From contig NZ_WSJB01000012.1 in the NCBI RefSeq assembly GCF_009763255.1, positions 248,001-312,000 on the forward strand: a DNA stretch of 64,000 bases, written 5' to 3'. Positions within the stretch are counted from its first letter, which is position 1. Each line of letters starts with the position of its first letter. Below the pieces are notes generated by a model. The model saw only the letters and a program-made list of their open reading frames with translations, was not told the origin of the DNA and did no database searches. The translations under genes and the position numbers were made by a program. The stretch comes from Bordetella sp. 02P26C-1 (GTDB taxonomy: Bacteria; Pseudomonadota; Gammaproteobacteria; Burkholderiales; Burkholderiaceae_B). Positions 24,921-34,053 of this stretch are shown piece by piece.

Positions 24921-26009
24921 CTAGGTTTCTTGATCAAAGTCGATGACGAGACGATCGCTGACGGGAAAGCTCTGGCAGCTCAATACAAAGCCGCGCGCCA
25001 CCTCGTAATCCTCCAGCGCAAAATTCGCGTCCATATCGACTTCGCCTTCAATGACTTTGCAACGGCAGGTAGAGCAGACGCCCCCCTTGCAGGAATAAGG
25101 TAACTCCAGGCCTTGCTTCATCGCCGCATCGAGGACACTATCGCGGTTCTTCTCGATGACAATACTGCGGCTGTGGCCATCCTGAATGACGGTCAGCTCG
25201 CATTGGCCTTTTCCCGGTGCTGTCCGCTGCTCGCGCCCCGTGCGCAGGGACCGCGGACCATCGGGCGCGCCGAACAATTCAAACTTGATATTCGATTTCG
25301 GCACGCCTCGCGCCTGCAATCGCTGCACCACGCTATCTATCATCGTATGCGGCCCGCAGACAAAGGCATAATCTATTGCATCGGGCGGCATCCACACCGA
25401 TAACAACTGATCGACCTTATCGCCATCGAGCCGGCCATTGAACAACTCGATATCTTGCGTCTCGCGGCTCATGATGTAGACCAGCGAGAACCGTTCCATA
25501 TAGGTGTTCTTGATGTCCTCGATCTCTTCGCGAAACAGGACCGAGGACGAGGCGCGATTGCCATAGAACAAGGTAAACCGGCTATGGGGCTCGGTCGCCA
25601 GCGCGGTCTTCACCAGCGACAGGACAGGCGTAATACCGCTACCCACCGCAAACGCCACATAGTGACGTTGATGTGCTGGCGAAAATTCCACGGTGAAGTT
25701 GCCCGCGGGCGGCATCACCTCCAGCACCTGACCGGGTTGCAACTCGTGGTTGGCCCATGAGGAAAACACGCCCTCGTCGACCTTCTTGATCGCCACACGC
25801 AAAACGCCGTCGTCCGGTGCACAGCAAATCGAATACGAGCGACGCAACTCCGTACCATCCAGCTCGGTACGCAGCGTTAAATACTGCCCCGGCCGAAAAG
25901 CGAATTCGTCACGTAGTTCAACGGGCAGATCAAAGGTGACGACTACGGCATCGCGCGTGTTGCGTGCGACGGATGCCACCTTTAACGGATGAAATAGATT
26001 CTGGCTCAT
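24921..26009 (-). CDS. paaE: Phenylacetyl-CoA epoxidase, reductase subunit
   Basis: The 362-residue flavo-iron-sulfur reductase passes electrons from NADPH to the PaaABCD oxygenase. The order is a ferredoxin-reductase FAD domain (about 1-110; RRSYSICC), an NAD(P) domain (about 115-235; GSGITPVLSLVKTAL) and a C-terminal plant-type 2Fe-2S domain (about 270-362; CKGGVCSTCRCKV). ATG 26009 (MSQNLFHPLKV) gives the normal length. It follows paaD by 17 bp. Confidence 0.95.
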   Translation of the reverse strand: MSQNLFHPLKVASVARNTRDAVVVTFDLPVELRDEFAFRPGQYLTLRTELDGTELRRSYSICCAPDDGVLRVAIKKVDEGVFSSWANHELQPGQVLEVMPPAGNFTVEFSPAHQRHYVAFAVGSGITPVLSLVKTALATEPHSRFTLFYGNRASSSVLFREEIEDIKNTYMERFSLVYIMSRETQDIELFNGRLDGDKVDQLLSVWMPPDAIDYAFVCGPHTMIDSVVQRLQARGVPKSNIKFELFGAPDGPRSLRTGREQRTAPGKGQCELTVIQDGHSRSIVIEKNRDSVLDAAMKQGLELPYSCKGGVCSTCRCKVIEGEVDMDANFALEDYEVARGFVLSCQSFPVSDRLVIDFDQET

Positions 26010-26026
26010 GAGGCGACAGCTTGGGC

Positions 26027-26536
26027 TCAGTGGGCTTTGAAATAATCGAATGGCTCGCGGCACGCGTTGCAGCGGTAGTGCGCCTTGCATGCCGTTGACC
26101 CGGAAAAACTCACTTCATAGGTGTTGCGCGATCCGCAATGCGGGCAGCTCACCTGCGGGGCGGCGCGGCGTCGAGTAATGCCGGAAATATCGATCGCGCG
26201 TTCGACTGGCGCGGCGATGCCGTATCCCCGTAAAGCCGCCCTGCCCCGATCAGACATCCAATCCGTGGTCCAGGCCGGTGCCAAACGCGTATCGATACGC
26301 ACCGTGCTCACGCCATGCGCCAGCAACACACGCCGGATATCCTCGGAAATCTCACGCATGGCCGGGCAACCCGAATAAGTCGGCGTGATAGTCACCACAC
26401 AGACGTCGTCTTCCCATGCAATCTCGCGCACGACGCCCAGATCCACAACCGACAGAACGGGGATCTCGGGATCGGGGACCTGATCGAGCCAGGTCATCAC
26501 CTCTTGGACGTCGGGCATTGCCATGGCGTTCACCAT
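26027..26536 (-). CDS. paaD: Phenylacetyl-CoA epoxidase subunit PaaD
   Basis: The 169-residue protein has a MIP18/DUF59-type domain (VPDPEIPVLSVVDLGVVREI, then TPTYSGCPAM) followed by a cysteine-rich tail with CPHCGS and CNACREP pairs, probably a metal site. PaaD is needed for epoxidase activity and may help insert iron or iron-sulfur clusters. It overlaps the end of paaC by 7 bp; internal Met residues at 26524 and 26518 are alternative starts. Confidence 0.94.
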   Translation of the reverse strand: MVNAMAMPDVQEVMTWLDQVPDPEIPVLSVVDLGVVREIAWEDDVCVVTITPTYSGCPAMREISEDIRRVLLAHGVSTVRIDTRLAPAWTTDWMSDRGRAALRGYGIAAPVERAIDISGITRRRAAPQVSCPHCGSRNTYEVSFSGSTACKAHYRCNACREPFDYFKAH

Positions 26537-27294
26537 ACGGCCCCGGGATACGCGCGCGGTAAGGATTGCATTTCCGCCAACACATAGCTGAGCGCTTCGG
26601 TATGCCGTCCCTGCCGTCCACCGCGATGCGCAGCGTGCATGGCGTCGTCTTGACTTGGCATAACCAGCGTGGCTTCATCCAATACCTCACGCACATGGTC
26701 ATACCACGGCGCTTGCAGCGCCGCGAGCGAACAGCCCGCGCCGCGCTGCGCCATTTCACGATCGATCTCGTCGTCGATGAACAGCTCGCCGGTATGACGC
26801 CAGGCGCTGTCAATCGCCTCCTGCATTTTGTTGTGGCTGACATCGGTGCCATCGCCCAGGCGCACCACCAGATCGGACGAGCGCCTGACGTGATAGGTGA
26901 CCTCTTTCACCGACTTGGCCGCGATCGCCGCGATCCGCTCCTCATTCGACCGGGTCAGCTCTTGCAAAAAAAAGTAGTGCCACACATCGAACAAGAACTG
27001 CCTGGCCAGCGTATCGCCATAATGTCCATTGGGACGTTCCACCAGCAGCACATTGCGGAATTCGTGGGCATGACGTAGATACGCCAAGGCATCTTCATCA
27101 CGCCCCGCACCCTCGACCTCTCCGGCCAGCGTCAGCCAGAGCCGTGCCTGCCCCAGCAAATCCAATGCGGTATTGGTGATCGCCAGATCCTCTTCCAACG
27201 CGGGCGCATGCCCACACCATTCCGACAGACGCTGGGACAAAATCAGCGTGGAGTCCCCCAGTCGCAGCAAGGTTTCAAATAAAGCGCGATCCAT
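26530..27294 (-). CDS. paaC: Phenylacetyl-CoA epoxidase, structural subunit PaaC
   Basis: The 254-residue all-helical ferritin-like protein pairs with the catalytic PaaA. Recognisable text includes LGDSTLILSQRLSEWCGHAP near the start and NGHYGDTLARQFLFDVWH near residue 90. Family knowledge says that PaaC lacks the full diiron ligand set and has a structural role. It sits 10 bp after paaB and overlaps paaD. Confidence 0.95.
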   Translation of the reverse strand: MDRALFETLLRLGDSTLILSQRLSEWCGHAPALEEDLAITNTALDLLGQARLWLTLAGEVEGAGRDEDALAYLRHAHEFRNVLLVERPNGHYGDTLARQFLFDVWHYFFLQELTRSNEERIAAIAAKSVKEVTYHVRRSSDLVVRLGDGTDVSHNKMQEAIDSAWRHTGELFIDDEIDREMAQRGAGCSLAALQAPWYDHVREVLDEATLVMPSQDDAMHAAHRGGRQGRHTEALSYVLAEMQSLPRAYPGAVW

Positions 27295-27304
27295 CGTGCT
27301 CTCC

Positions 27305-27589
27305 CTACATGTGCTTGATTTCTTCGGGCATTGGGAAGAACGTGGGATGGCGATACACCTTGTTGTTGGCTGGGTCGAACAGCGGTTCTTTGTCAGCGGG
27401 CTGACTCGTCACGATGTCAGACGCCCGCACCACCCAAATGCTTAGTCCCTCGTTACGACGCGTGTAGACGTCGCGCGCGTTATTGATTGCCATTTCAGCA
27501 TCCGGCGCGTGCAGGCTGCCGACGTGTTTGTGCGCGAGACCATGCTGGCTGCGGATGAATACCTCCCACAGCGGCCATTCCTTACTCAT
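27305..27589 (-). CDS. paaB: Phenylacetyl-CoA epoxidase subunit PaaB
   Basis: The 94-residue subunit bridges PaaAC heterodimers in the epoxidase. Family text covers nearly the whole protein: EWPLWEVFIRSQHGLAHKHV, then DAEMAINNARDVYTRRNEG and SIWVVRASDI. The correct start is ATG 27589 (MSKEWPL); the open frame continues 35 codons upstream into the end of paaA. Confidence 0.95.
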   Translation of the reverse strand: MSKEWPLWEVFIRSQHGLAHKHVGSLHAPDAEMAINNARDVYTRRNEGLSIWVVRASDIVTSQPADKEPLFDPANNKVYRHPTFFPMPEEIKHM

Positions 27590-27620
27590 GATGCGAATCC
27601 CTCGTGATGAATCGATGCGG

Positions 27621-28610
27621 TCACGCCGCCTGACGCTGTGCTCGCTTATCGGCATAAGCCATGAGCCCATCGCGGACCCAGGCGCCTTCCTCATGCGCGC
27701 GCTGACGCGCCTGCAAACGTTCCTGGTTACAGGGGCCGTGCCCCTTCAGCACGGCATAAAACTCGGACCAGTCGATCTCGCCAAAGTCGTAATGCCCGCG
27801 CGCTTCGTTCCATTTCAAATCGGGATCGGGGATGGTCAGACCCAGATACTCGGCCTGCGGCACGGTCTGATCCACCATCTTCTGGCGCAGCTCATCGTTG
27901 GAAAAGAGCTTGATCTTCCACGCCATCGATTGCGCGCTGTTGGGGGAATCGGTATCGGGCGGGCCAAACATCATCAACGCCGGCCACCACCAGCGATTCA
28001 GCGCGTCCTGACACATGGCTTTCTGCTCGTCCGTGCCATGCCGGCACATCTGAATGAGCAGGTCGTAGCCTTGGCGCTGATGAAAGGACTCCTCTTTGCA
28101 CACGCGCACCATCGCGCGCGCATACGGACCGTACGAGCAGCGACACAGCGGAATCTGGTTAATGATGGCCGAGCCATCGACCAGCCAACCGATCATGCCG
28201 ATGTCGGCCCACGTCAGCGTGGGATAGTTGAAGATGCTTGAATACTTGGCACGCCCGGCCAGCAGATCGTCCACCAGATCGCCGCGCGATACGCCCAGCG
28301 TTTCGGCCGCGCTATAGAGATACAGCCCGTGCCCCGCCTCGTCCTGCACTTTAGCCAGCAGGATCGCCTTGCGTTTGAGCGACGGCGCGCGCGTGATCCA
28401 GTTGCCCTCGGGCAGCATGCCGACGATTTCCGAATGCGCATGCTGAGAGATCTGACGGATCAGCGTCTTGCGGTACGCCTCGGGCATCCAATCCTGCGGC
28501 TCGATGCGCACGCCTTCGTCGACGCGACGTTGGAATTCCTGCTCCGGACCGCTGAGCTGGTCGGCGCTGCGCACCTGCTTGACACCCGTGTCCACGAGCT
28601 GTGCATACAT
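27621..28610 (-). CDS. paaA: Phenylacetyl-CoA epoxidase, catalytic subunit PaaA
   Basis: The 329-residue diiron oxygenase subunit epoxidises the ring of phenylacetyl-CoA. Conserved helices carry the iron ligands ([17 protein letters not shown] near residue 115; [16 protein letters not shown] near residue 205). GGAG six bases upstream selects ATG 28610 ([11 protein letters not shown]). First gene of the paa operon, it has a leader of about 65 nt containing a CGCCCC(GTT)GGGGCG hairpin at 28632-28646. Confidence 0.95.
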   Translation of the reverse strand: MYAQLVDTGVKQVRSADQLSGPEQEFQRRVDEGVRIEPQDWMPEAYRKTLIRQISQHAHSEIVGMLPEGNWITRAPSLKRKAILLAKVQDEAGHGLYLYSAAETLGVSRGDLVDDLLAGRAKYSSIFNYPTLTWADIGMIGWLVDGSAIINQIPLCRCSYGPYARAMVRVCKEESFHQRQGYDLLIQMCRHGTDEQKAMCQDALNRWWWPALMMFGPPDTDSPNSAQSMAWKIKLFSNDELRQKMVDQTVPQAEYLGLTIPDPDLKWNEARGHYDFGEIDWSEFYAVLKGHGPCNQERLQARQRAHEEGAWVRDGLMAYADKRAQRQAA

Positions 28611-28681
28611 GTTGGTCTCCTGTATCACATGCGCCCCGTTGGGGCGATTGCGGCGGTCGATGTTCTGACTCTGCTGGGACG

Positions 28682-28710
28682 ATTATTTAATACAAAAAAA
28701 CGATTGTCAA
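28682..28710 (-). promoter_or_regulatory. Sigma70-type promoter of the paa operon
   Basis: On the minus strand, TTGACA (28705-28710) and AATAAT (28682-28687) are separated by exactly 17 bp, close to the sigma70 consensus. Transcription would start near 28675. The -35 side faces the TGATAC repeats assigned to PaaX. Confidence 0.75.
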
Positions 28711-28720
28711 AGATATTTTA

Positions 28721-28744
28721 GTATCACGTTCAAAATGTGTATCA
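28721..28744. promoter_or_regulatory. Candidate PaaX operator (TGATAC direct repeat)
   Basis: GTATCA occurs at 28721-28726 and 28739-28744, which read TGATAC on the minus strand with 18 bp between repeat starts. The element lies upstream of the paaA promoter and 30 bp before the paaX start. The Escherichia coli PaaX site contains TGATAC as one half. A third copy lies at 28622-28627 beside the paaA ribosome binding site. Assignment to PaaX is inferred. Confidence 0.5.
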
Positions 28745-28774
28745 TGTCGCACATCCCACCACCCTTGATCGCCG

Positions 28775-29758
28775 ATGGCCCATTCACCGTCCGCTCTGCG
28801 CCAGTTTCTTGACCGTCAGCTAGACGAAAACCCGCCGCGCGCCAAGTCGCTGTGCGTGAGTTTTCTGGGGGATGCGCTGGCCTGCCACGGCGGGGCAATC
28901 TGGTTGGGTGCGATCATTGAGTTGCTGGAGCCGTTGGGTATCAATGAACGGCTGCTGCGCACCAGCGTATTTCGGCTAGTGGCGCAGGGCTGGCTGCAGG
29001 CGGAACGTCACGGGCGGCGCAGCCTGTATCAACTATCGGATCAGGGGCGGCGGCGCACCGCGCATGCTTCGCAACGGATTTACGTCGGCCCCGCGCAGAC
29101 CTGGGATGGCGACTGGACGCTGGTTGCCTTGCCGCGTCTGGGCAATCAAGGCCTATCTGAGCGCACGGAGCTGCGCCGCGAGCTCGCCTGGGAAGGCTTC
29201 GCGATGATTGCCCCGGGCTTGTTCGCACACCCGCAAGCCGACGCGCACACGGCGCACGAGATCCTGGACAAGCTAGGCATCCCGGACAAGGCGCTCGTGC
29301 TTTGCGCGCGGGATCTGGCCGGGGCGGGCGGATTGCCCATTGCGAGCCTTGCACCCCAGAGCTGGAATCTGGACGACGTGGCCTCGCAGTACGAGGAGTT
29401 CATTCTGCGGTTCGCGCCGCTAGCGGAGTTGATCGAGGGCGATCTTGATCCCGCTGACGCCTTTGTCGCGCGCATGCTGCTGCTGCACACCTGGCGGCGA
29501 ATCGTTCTGCATGACCCGATGCTGCCCGTGCCCATGTTGCCCGAGCCCTGGCCCGGCCATGCCGCCAGAATATTGTGCGGCCAGCTCTATTGGAGACTGT
29601 TTAATGCCTCTGAACGCCATCTGGAACAGATAGCCGGCCGCGATAACGAGCGTTATACGGCGCTATCAGAAGACGTTTTCGGGAGGTTCGGAGGAAAACC
29701 GTCCCACGAGCCTAGATCTTCATCATATGCTCGCGGTAGTACTTCAGTTCTTCGATAG
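28775..29758 (+). CDS. paaX: Phenylacetate operon repressor PaaX
   Basis: The 327-residue regulator has an N-terminal PaaX winged-helix domain (about residues 20-95; [20 protein letters not shown] and [19 protein letters not shown]), a central domain and a C-terminal PaaX_C domain ([23 protein letters not shown]). Family members repress paa genes until phenylacetyl-CoA binds. It is divergent from paaA. The last 16 codons overlap the end of the convergent orn gene by 47 bp, giving a serine/arginine-rich tail that may be a recent extension. Confidence 0.93.
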   Translation: MAHSPSALRQFLDRQLDENPPRAKSLCVSFLGDALACHGGAIWLGAIIELLEPLGINERLLRTSVFRLVAQGWLQAERHGRRSLYQLSDQGRRRTAHASQRIYVGPAQTWDGDWTLVALPRLGNQGLSERTELRRELAWEGFAMIAPGLFAHPQADAHTAHEILDKLGIPDKALVLCARDLAGAGGLPIASLAPQSWNLDDVASQYEEFILRFAPLAELIEGDLDPADAFVARMLLLHTWRRIVLHDPMLPVPMLPEPWPGHAARILCGQLYWRLFNASERHLEQIAGRDNERYTALSEDVFGRFGGKPSHEPRSSSYARGSTSVLR

Positions 29759-30257
29759 ACTCGTAAATATCGGCCAGCGCCTCGTGCTTGCTCTTTTTCT
29801 CGAAGCCCTTGTAGACCGCAGGCGCCCAGCGACGCGCCAGTTCCTTGAGCGTGCTGACATCGAGATTACGGTAATGGAAGAACCGCTCCAACTCGGGCAT
29901 GTAGGCCACCATAAAGCGGCGATCCTGGCTGATGGTGTTGCCGCATAGGGGCGACTTGCCGGCCGGCACATGTTGAGACAGGAACTCAAGCAGCATCTGC
30001 TCGGCCTGCGCCTCGGTCAGCGTCGAGGCTTTCACCTTGTCGATCAGGCCGCTTTTGCCGTGCGTGGACTTGTTCCAGTTATCCATCGCGTCCAGCAGAC
30101 TGTCGGGCTGATGCACCACCAGCACGGGGCCTTCAGCCACCACCGTCAGGTCGGGCTCGGTGACCACCACCGCGACTTCGATGATGCGTTCCTTCGATGG
30201 GTCGAGCCCGGTCATTTCCATATCGAGCCAGACCAGGCGATTCTCGTTCAGAGCCAT
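29712..30257 (-). CDS. orn: Oligoribonuclease
   Basis: The 181-residue DEDDh 3'-5' exonuclease degrades nanoRNAs and linear diguanylate products. Family motifs: [20 protein letters not shown] at the N-terminus, [11 protein letters not shown] near residue 62, [11 protein letters not shown] near residue 107 and [20 protein letters not shown] near the end. Length is standard. It is divergent from the M48 protease gene with 49 bp between starts. Confidence 0.96.
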   Translation of the reverse strand: MALNENRLVWLDMEMTGLDPSKERIIEVAVVVTEPDLTVVAEGPVLVVHQPDSLLDAMDNWNKSTHGKSGLIDKVKASTLTEAQAEQMLLEFLSQHVPAGKSPLCGNTISQDRRFMVAYMPELERFFHYRNLDVSTLKELARRWAPAVYKGFEKKSKHEALADIYESIEELKYYREHMMKI

Positions 30258-30306
30258 ATAATTTGCCTATAAAACACTGCATTTTCTCATACGTGACGCC
30301 TATCTC

Positions 30307-31566
30307 GTGCCATTGAATACTCTGACCCTACTGTTTGCCTTTTTCCTCGTCGCCGATCTGTGCGTGCGCCAATGGCTGGCCGCGCGCCAGATCCGCCATG
30401 TCGCACGCCATCGGGATCAAGTACCGCCGGAGTTTTCGCCGCGTATCGGACTTCACAGCCATCAGCGCGCTGCGGACTACACCGCCGCGCGCGTACGGCT
30501 GGGAATGGTGGAACGAGTATATGACGCCGCCATCCTCGTGGCGCTGACCTTGATGGGCGGCTTGCAAGCCATCGACATGGCGATTGCACAAATCACCTCG
30601 CACGATCTGCTGCGGCAGCTGCTGCTGTTGGGTAGCGTGGCGCTGCTGCTGGGGGTGCTCGGGCTGCCGTTCACGCTATGGCGCCAGTTCCGGCTGGAGG
30701 CGCGCTTTGGATTTAATCGCATGACGCCGGGGCTGTTCGTCTCCGATCTGATCAAGGGACTCGTTGTCGCGTTGATCCTCGGCACCCCGCTCGCGGCAGC
30801 CATATTGTGGTTGATGGCCAGCGCTGGCAGCTTGTGGTGGCTGTGGGCATGGGGCTTATGGACGGCGTTTAATTTGCTGCTGCTCTTTATCTATCCCACC
30901 TTCATCGCCCCGCTGTTCAACAAGTTCACGCCGCTCACGGACGCAGCGCTGGCTGACCGTATCCGTCAACTGGCGCAACGTTGCGGATTTGCTTTGAATG
31001 GGCTGTTCGTCATGGACGGCTCGCGCCGCTCGGCGCATGGCAATGCGTACTTCACGGGCTTTGGCAAATCACGCCGTATCGTGTTTTTCGACACGCTTTT
31101 GTCTCGTCTGAACGCCGATGAGATTGAAGCCGTCCTGGCGCACGAACTGGGCCACTTCGCCAAACGCCATATTGTCAAACGTATCGTGTTGAGCTTTATC
31201 GCCGCGCTGGTGTTTTTCGCCGCACTGGGCTGGCTCGCGCAGCAGCCTTGGTTCTACGAGGGCCTGGGTGTCGTGCCGCGTCTGGACGGACGCAACGATG
31301 CGATGGCGTTGTTGCTCTTTTTCCTGGTGATCCCCGTGTTCACCTTTATGCTCACGCCCGTTGCAAGCTGGTATTCTCGTCGCGATGAATTCGAGGCGGA
31401 TCGCTACGCCGCCAGCCAGAGCTCGCCCCAGCAATTGGTCGCGGCGCTGGTCAAGCTCTACGACGACAACGCCGCGACCCTCACCCCGGACCCTGTGCAC
31501 TCCGCCTTTTATGACAGCCATCCTCCCGCCGCCGTGCGTATCCGCCACCTGACTCAGACCGCATGA
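30307..31566 (+). CDS. M48-family membrane metallopeptidase (Ste24/CAAX protease-like)
   Basis: The 419-residue integral membrane protease is of the Ste24 type. The zinc motif HELGH lies in VLAHELGHFAKRH (about residue 280), and the third ligand is in DEFEADRYA (about residue 360). Several membrane helices precede and follow the site. Start is GTG 30307. The rsgA start overlaps its stop (ATGA), suggesting coupled translation. Bacterial homologues probably cut membrane or misfolded proteins; the substrate is unknown. Confidence 0.9.
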   Translation: MPLNTLTLLFAFFLVADLCVRQWLAARQIRHVARHRDQVPPEFSPRIGLHSHQRAADYTAARVRLGMVERVYDAAILVALTLMGGLQAIDMAIAQITSHDLLRQLLLLGSVALLLGVLGLPFTLWRQFRLEARFGFNRMTPGLFVSDLIKGLVVALILGTPLAAAILWLMASAGSLWWLWAWGLWTAFNLLLLFIYPTFIAPLFNKFTPLTDAALADRIRQLAQRCGFALNGLFVMDGSRRSAHGNAYFTGFGKSRRIVFFDTLLSRLNADEIEAVLAHELGHFAKRHIVKRIVLSFIAALVFFAALGWLAQQPWFYEGLGVVPRLDGRNDAMALLLFFLVIPVFTFMLTPVASWYSRRDEFEADRYAASQSSPQQLVAALVKLYDDNAATLTPDPVHSAFYDSHPPAAVRIRHLTQTA

Positions 31567-32471
31567 GCGCTCCCCAACTTCTGGAAGGCCGCATCATCTC
31601 GGCCCACGGCCGCCACTATGTGGTGGAATTCCCCGACGGCTCGCAACGTCACTGCTTCCCGCGCGGCAAAAAGGCCGGGGCCGCGGTAGGCGACCGGGTA
31701 CGCATCGCACCGCAGGGCCGCGATGAGGGCGCCATTGATGCAATCTTGCCCCGCACCAATCTATTGTTCCGGTCGGACGAAATGCGGACCAAGCAGTTCG
31801 CGGCCAATGTCGATCAACTATTGGTCGTCGTGGCCGTCGAGCCGACTTTTGCCGACGATCTGGTGGGACGCGCGTTGGCCGGCGCGTGGAGCGCGGACAT
31901 CGAGCCGATCATCATTCTGAACAAGGTGGATATCCAGAACGGTTTGGAAGCCGCGCGTGCACGACTGGCCGCCGTCCGTGCGTTGGGTGTACCGGTCATT
32001 GAACTCAGCGCGTTGGATCGGGAAACGGTGCTCGCGGCACTCGGGCAGCGGTTGATCGGCAAGACCACGCTATTACTGGGTCAAAGCGGCATGGGTAAAT
32101 CAACGCTGCTCAATGCGCTGGTTCCGGACGCCGATGCGCCGACGCGGGAATACTCGTCCGCGCTGGACATGGGCCGGCACACGACCACGAGCACGCGCCT
32201 GTATCATCTGCCGCCTCCGGGCGGGGACCTGATCGATTCGCCGGGATTCCAGGCCTTCGGGCTGCAGCATCTTTCCGGGACCGACATCCTGCGTGGCTTT
32301 CCCGAATTCACGCAGCATATCGAGCGCTGCCGCTTCTATAACTGCACGCATCGCCGCGAGCCCGGCTGTGGGGTGGTGGAAGCGTTACAAGCAGGAGAAA
32401 TCGATCCGGGTCGCTATGCGCTTTATCAGCGCATCCTCGAAGAGAGCGAGGCGGCGCAGCAGCGGTATTGA
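31563..32471 (+). CDS. rsgA: Small ribosomal subunit biogenesis GTPase RsgA
   Basis: The 302-residue circularly permuted GTPase assists late 30S maturation. The order is an N-terminal OB fold (about 1-75), G4 motif NKVD (about residue 120), P-loop GQSGMGKST (about 178), DLIDSPGFQAFG, and a C-terminal zinc domain with ligands in CRFYNCTHRREPGC. The normal length and ATGA coupling to the protease gene upstream are clear. Confidence 0.96.
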   Translation: MSAPQLLEGRIISAHGRHYVVEFPDGSQRHCFPRGKKAGAAVGDRVRIAPQGRDEGAIDAILPRTNLLFRSDEMRTKQFAANVDQLLVVVAVEPTFADDLVGRALAGAWSADIEPIIILNKVDIQNGLEAARARLAAVRALGVPVIELSALDRETVLAALGQRLIGKTTLLLGQSGMGKSTLLNALVPDADAPTREYSSALDMGRHTTTSTRLYHLPPPGGDLIDSPGFQAFGLQHLSGTDILRGFPEFTQHIERCRFYNCTHRREPGCGVVEALQAGEIDPGRYALYQRILEESEAAQQRY

Positions 32472-32580
32472 TTAACAGGCGTACATCGCGCACCGCTGCC
32501 CGCGCCCATTGCGCAGCATCGTGTGTGCGAAGCGTCACCGCCCTACTTCGGCGGCGGTCGATGACGCCTGCTACATAATC

Positions 32581-33333
32581 TTAGGCAGCATCACTTTGCG
32601 CATGCCCTTCCCCGGCCACTAAGCCGTGGTGCAAGGCATGGTAGAGGTTGCGCAACATACCGGCCGTCGCCCCCCAGATGAAATACTTTTGCCAAGGCAT
32701 GGCGTAATAGCGCCGCTCGCGCCCATCTGGCAACGGCCCGCGATAAAGGCGATGATTCGCGGGGTTGGCAAGGAACGCCAAGGGCACTTCGAAAATCTCG
32801 GCGACTTCGAACACATCCGGGGCCAATGTGAACCCCGGCCGCACCAAGGACAGTACCGGCGTGATGGCAAAGCCGGTGGAAGTCAGATAGTCCGGCATCG
32901 TACCTAGTACGTCCACATACTCGGCGGCAAGGCCCGTCTCTTCCTGAGCCTCGCGCAAGGCCGTCGCAATGGGCGTGGCATCGTAGGTCTCCACGCGCCC
33001 GCCCGGAAAGCTGATCTGGCCCGCATGGTCGTACAAATGCGCAGTGCGCTGCGTCAACATCACGCTGACCCCTTCCGGGCGCACCACCAGGGGAACCAAC
33101 ACAGCCGCCATAACAGGCGGCCCCTCTCGGCCGGGATGACGATACTCGGTCGAACCCAGCGGGTCCTGTGGCCATGGTCCGTCCTGGCTCAAGACCTCGC
33201 GCAGCGACTCCGGCGTCAACAGGCGCTCCGGCACGGCGGTGAGCCCGATATCGGCGGGTTGCCAGGGCTGTGAGGCGGGATCAAACGGTACGGCCACGCG
33301 AGGGCGGCGAGGACGGGACGAAGGGTCAGGCAT
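32581..33333 (-). CDS. NUDIX hydrolase, CoA pyrophosphatase (NudL/YeaB)-type
   Basis: From ATG 33333 the protein has 250 residues; the open frame upstream is only the antisense of rplS. The NUDIX box runs from GGRVETYDATPIATALREAQ through EETGL, preceded by the CoA-pyrophosphatase motif LLTQRTAHLYDHAGQISFPG. Such enzymes cut CoA and its derivatives. The N-terminus is proline/arginine-rich. It follows rplS on the same strand, but the terminator at 33351-33378 separates them. Confidence 0.9.
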   Translation of the reverse strand: MPDPSSRPRRPRVAVPFDPASQPWQPADIGLTAVPERLLTPESLREVLSQDGPWPQDPLGSTEYRHPGREGPPVMAAVLVPLVVRPEGVSVMLTQRTAHLYDHAGQISFPGGRVETYDATPIATALREAQEETGLAAEYVDVLGTMPDYLTSTGFAITPVLSLVRPGFTLAPDVFEVAEIFEVPLAFLANPANHRLYRGPLPDGRERRYYAMPWQKYFIWGATAGMLRNLYHALHHGLVAGEGHAQSDAA

Positions 33334-33350
33334 ACCAGCTTTGAATAATA

Positions 33351-33378
33351 AAAAAGGCACCTTGGTAGGTGCCTTTTT
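33351..33378. terminator. Rho-independent terminator downstream of rplS
   Basis: An 11-bp perfect stem (AAAAAGGCACC at 33351-33361, GGTGCCTTTTT at 33368-33378) with a 6-nt loop and A/T tracts on both sides. It would end rplS on the minus strand and could act in both directions. Confidence 0.9.
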
Positions 33379-33439
33379 AACCCGAATCGCCGTAAAGCGT
33401 GGTGCAAGCCTGCCGAAGCAGGCATCACACCGGGTCCAA

Positions 33440-33820
33440 TCAAGCCGCTTTGGCTTTCTTGATGACCAGCTTTTCTTTGATGCGAGCGGATTTGCCCGAA
33501 CGGTTGCGCAGGTAGTAGAGCTTTGCGCGACGGACGTCACCGCGACGCTTGACTTCGATGCCAGCGATTTGCGGGGAGTACAGTTGGAACGTACGCTCGA
33601 CGGCTTCACCCGACGAGATCTTGCGCACGATGAAGGAAGAATTCAGACCGCGATTGCGCTTGGCGATCACGACGCCTTCGTAAGCCTGAACGCGTTTACG
33701 GGTGCCTTCAACGACGTTGACGCTGACCACCACGGTGTCGCCAGGGGCGAACTCGGGCATGGTCTTGTCGCCGGTCAGGCGGGCGATTTCTTCCTGTTCC
33801 AGGATAGCGATGAGGTTCAT
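33440..33820 (-). CDS. rplS: 50S ribosomal protein L19
   Basis: The 126-residue L19 matches the family through most of its length ([20 protein letters not shown], then [21 protein letters not shown] and [12 protein letters not shown]). GGAG lies about five bases before the start. It stands alone, without rpsP, rimM or trmD beside it, and has its own 230-bp upstream gap containing a TAGAAT -10-like element near 33937 (minus strand). Confidence 0.97.
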   Translation of the reverse strand: MNLIAILEQEEIARLTGDKTMPEFAPGDTVVVSVNVVEGTRKRVQAYEGVVIAKRNRGLNSSFIVRKISSGEAVERTFQLYSPQIAGIEVKRRGDVRRAKLYYLRNRSGKSARIKEKLVIKKAKAA

Positions 33821-34053
33821 AAGAACTCCAAAATCATCATGCCTTGCGGTTTATTAGCGTGGATCCGTGGCGTGAGCCCGTACCCGATAAGCGAGACGCA
33901 AGCAGAGGATGAGGGTTGTGGTAAACCCAGCATTCTACATCAAATCAAGCATTTAGGCATATCAGCGGGCGGCTTTCCCCACGGACGGAGTTTTCGCAGT
34001 ACGCTGTCCGGCTTCTTGTCACAAAACTGTCGTACGCAGCAGCCGCAGCATTC

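Noticed and set aside
33334-33609. N-terminal extension of the NUDIX gene
   Set aside because: It would read through the rplS terminator and the antisense of rplS; the family N-terminus begins at 33333.
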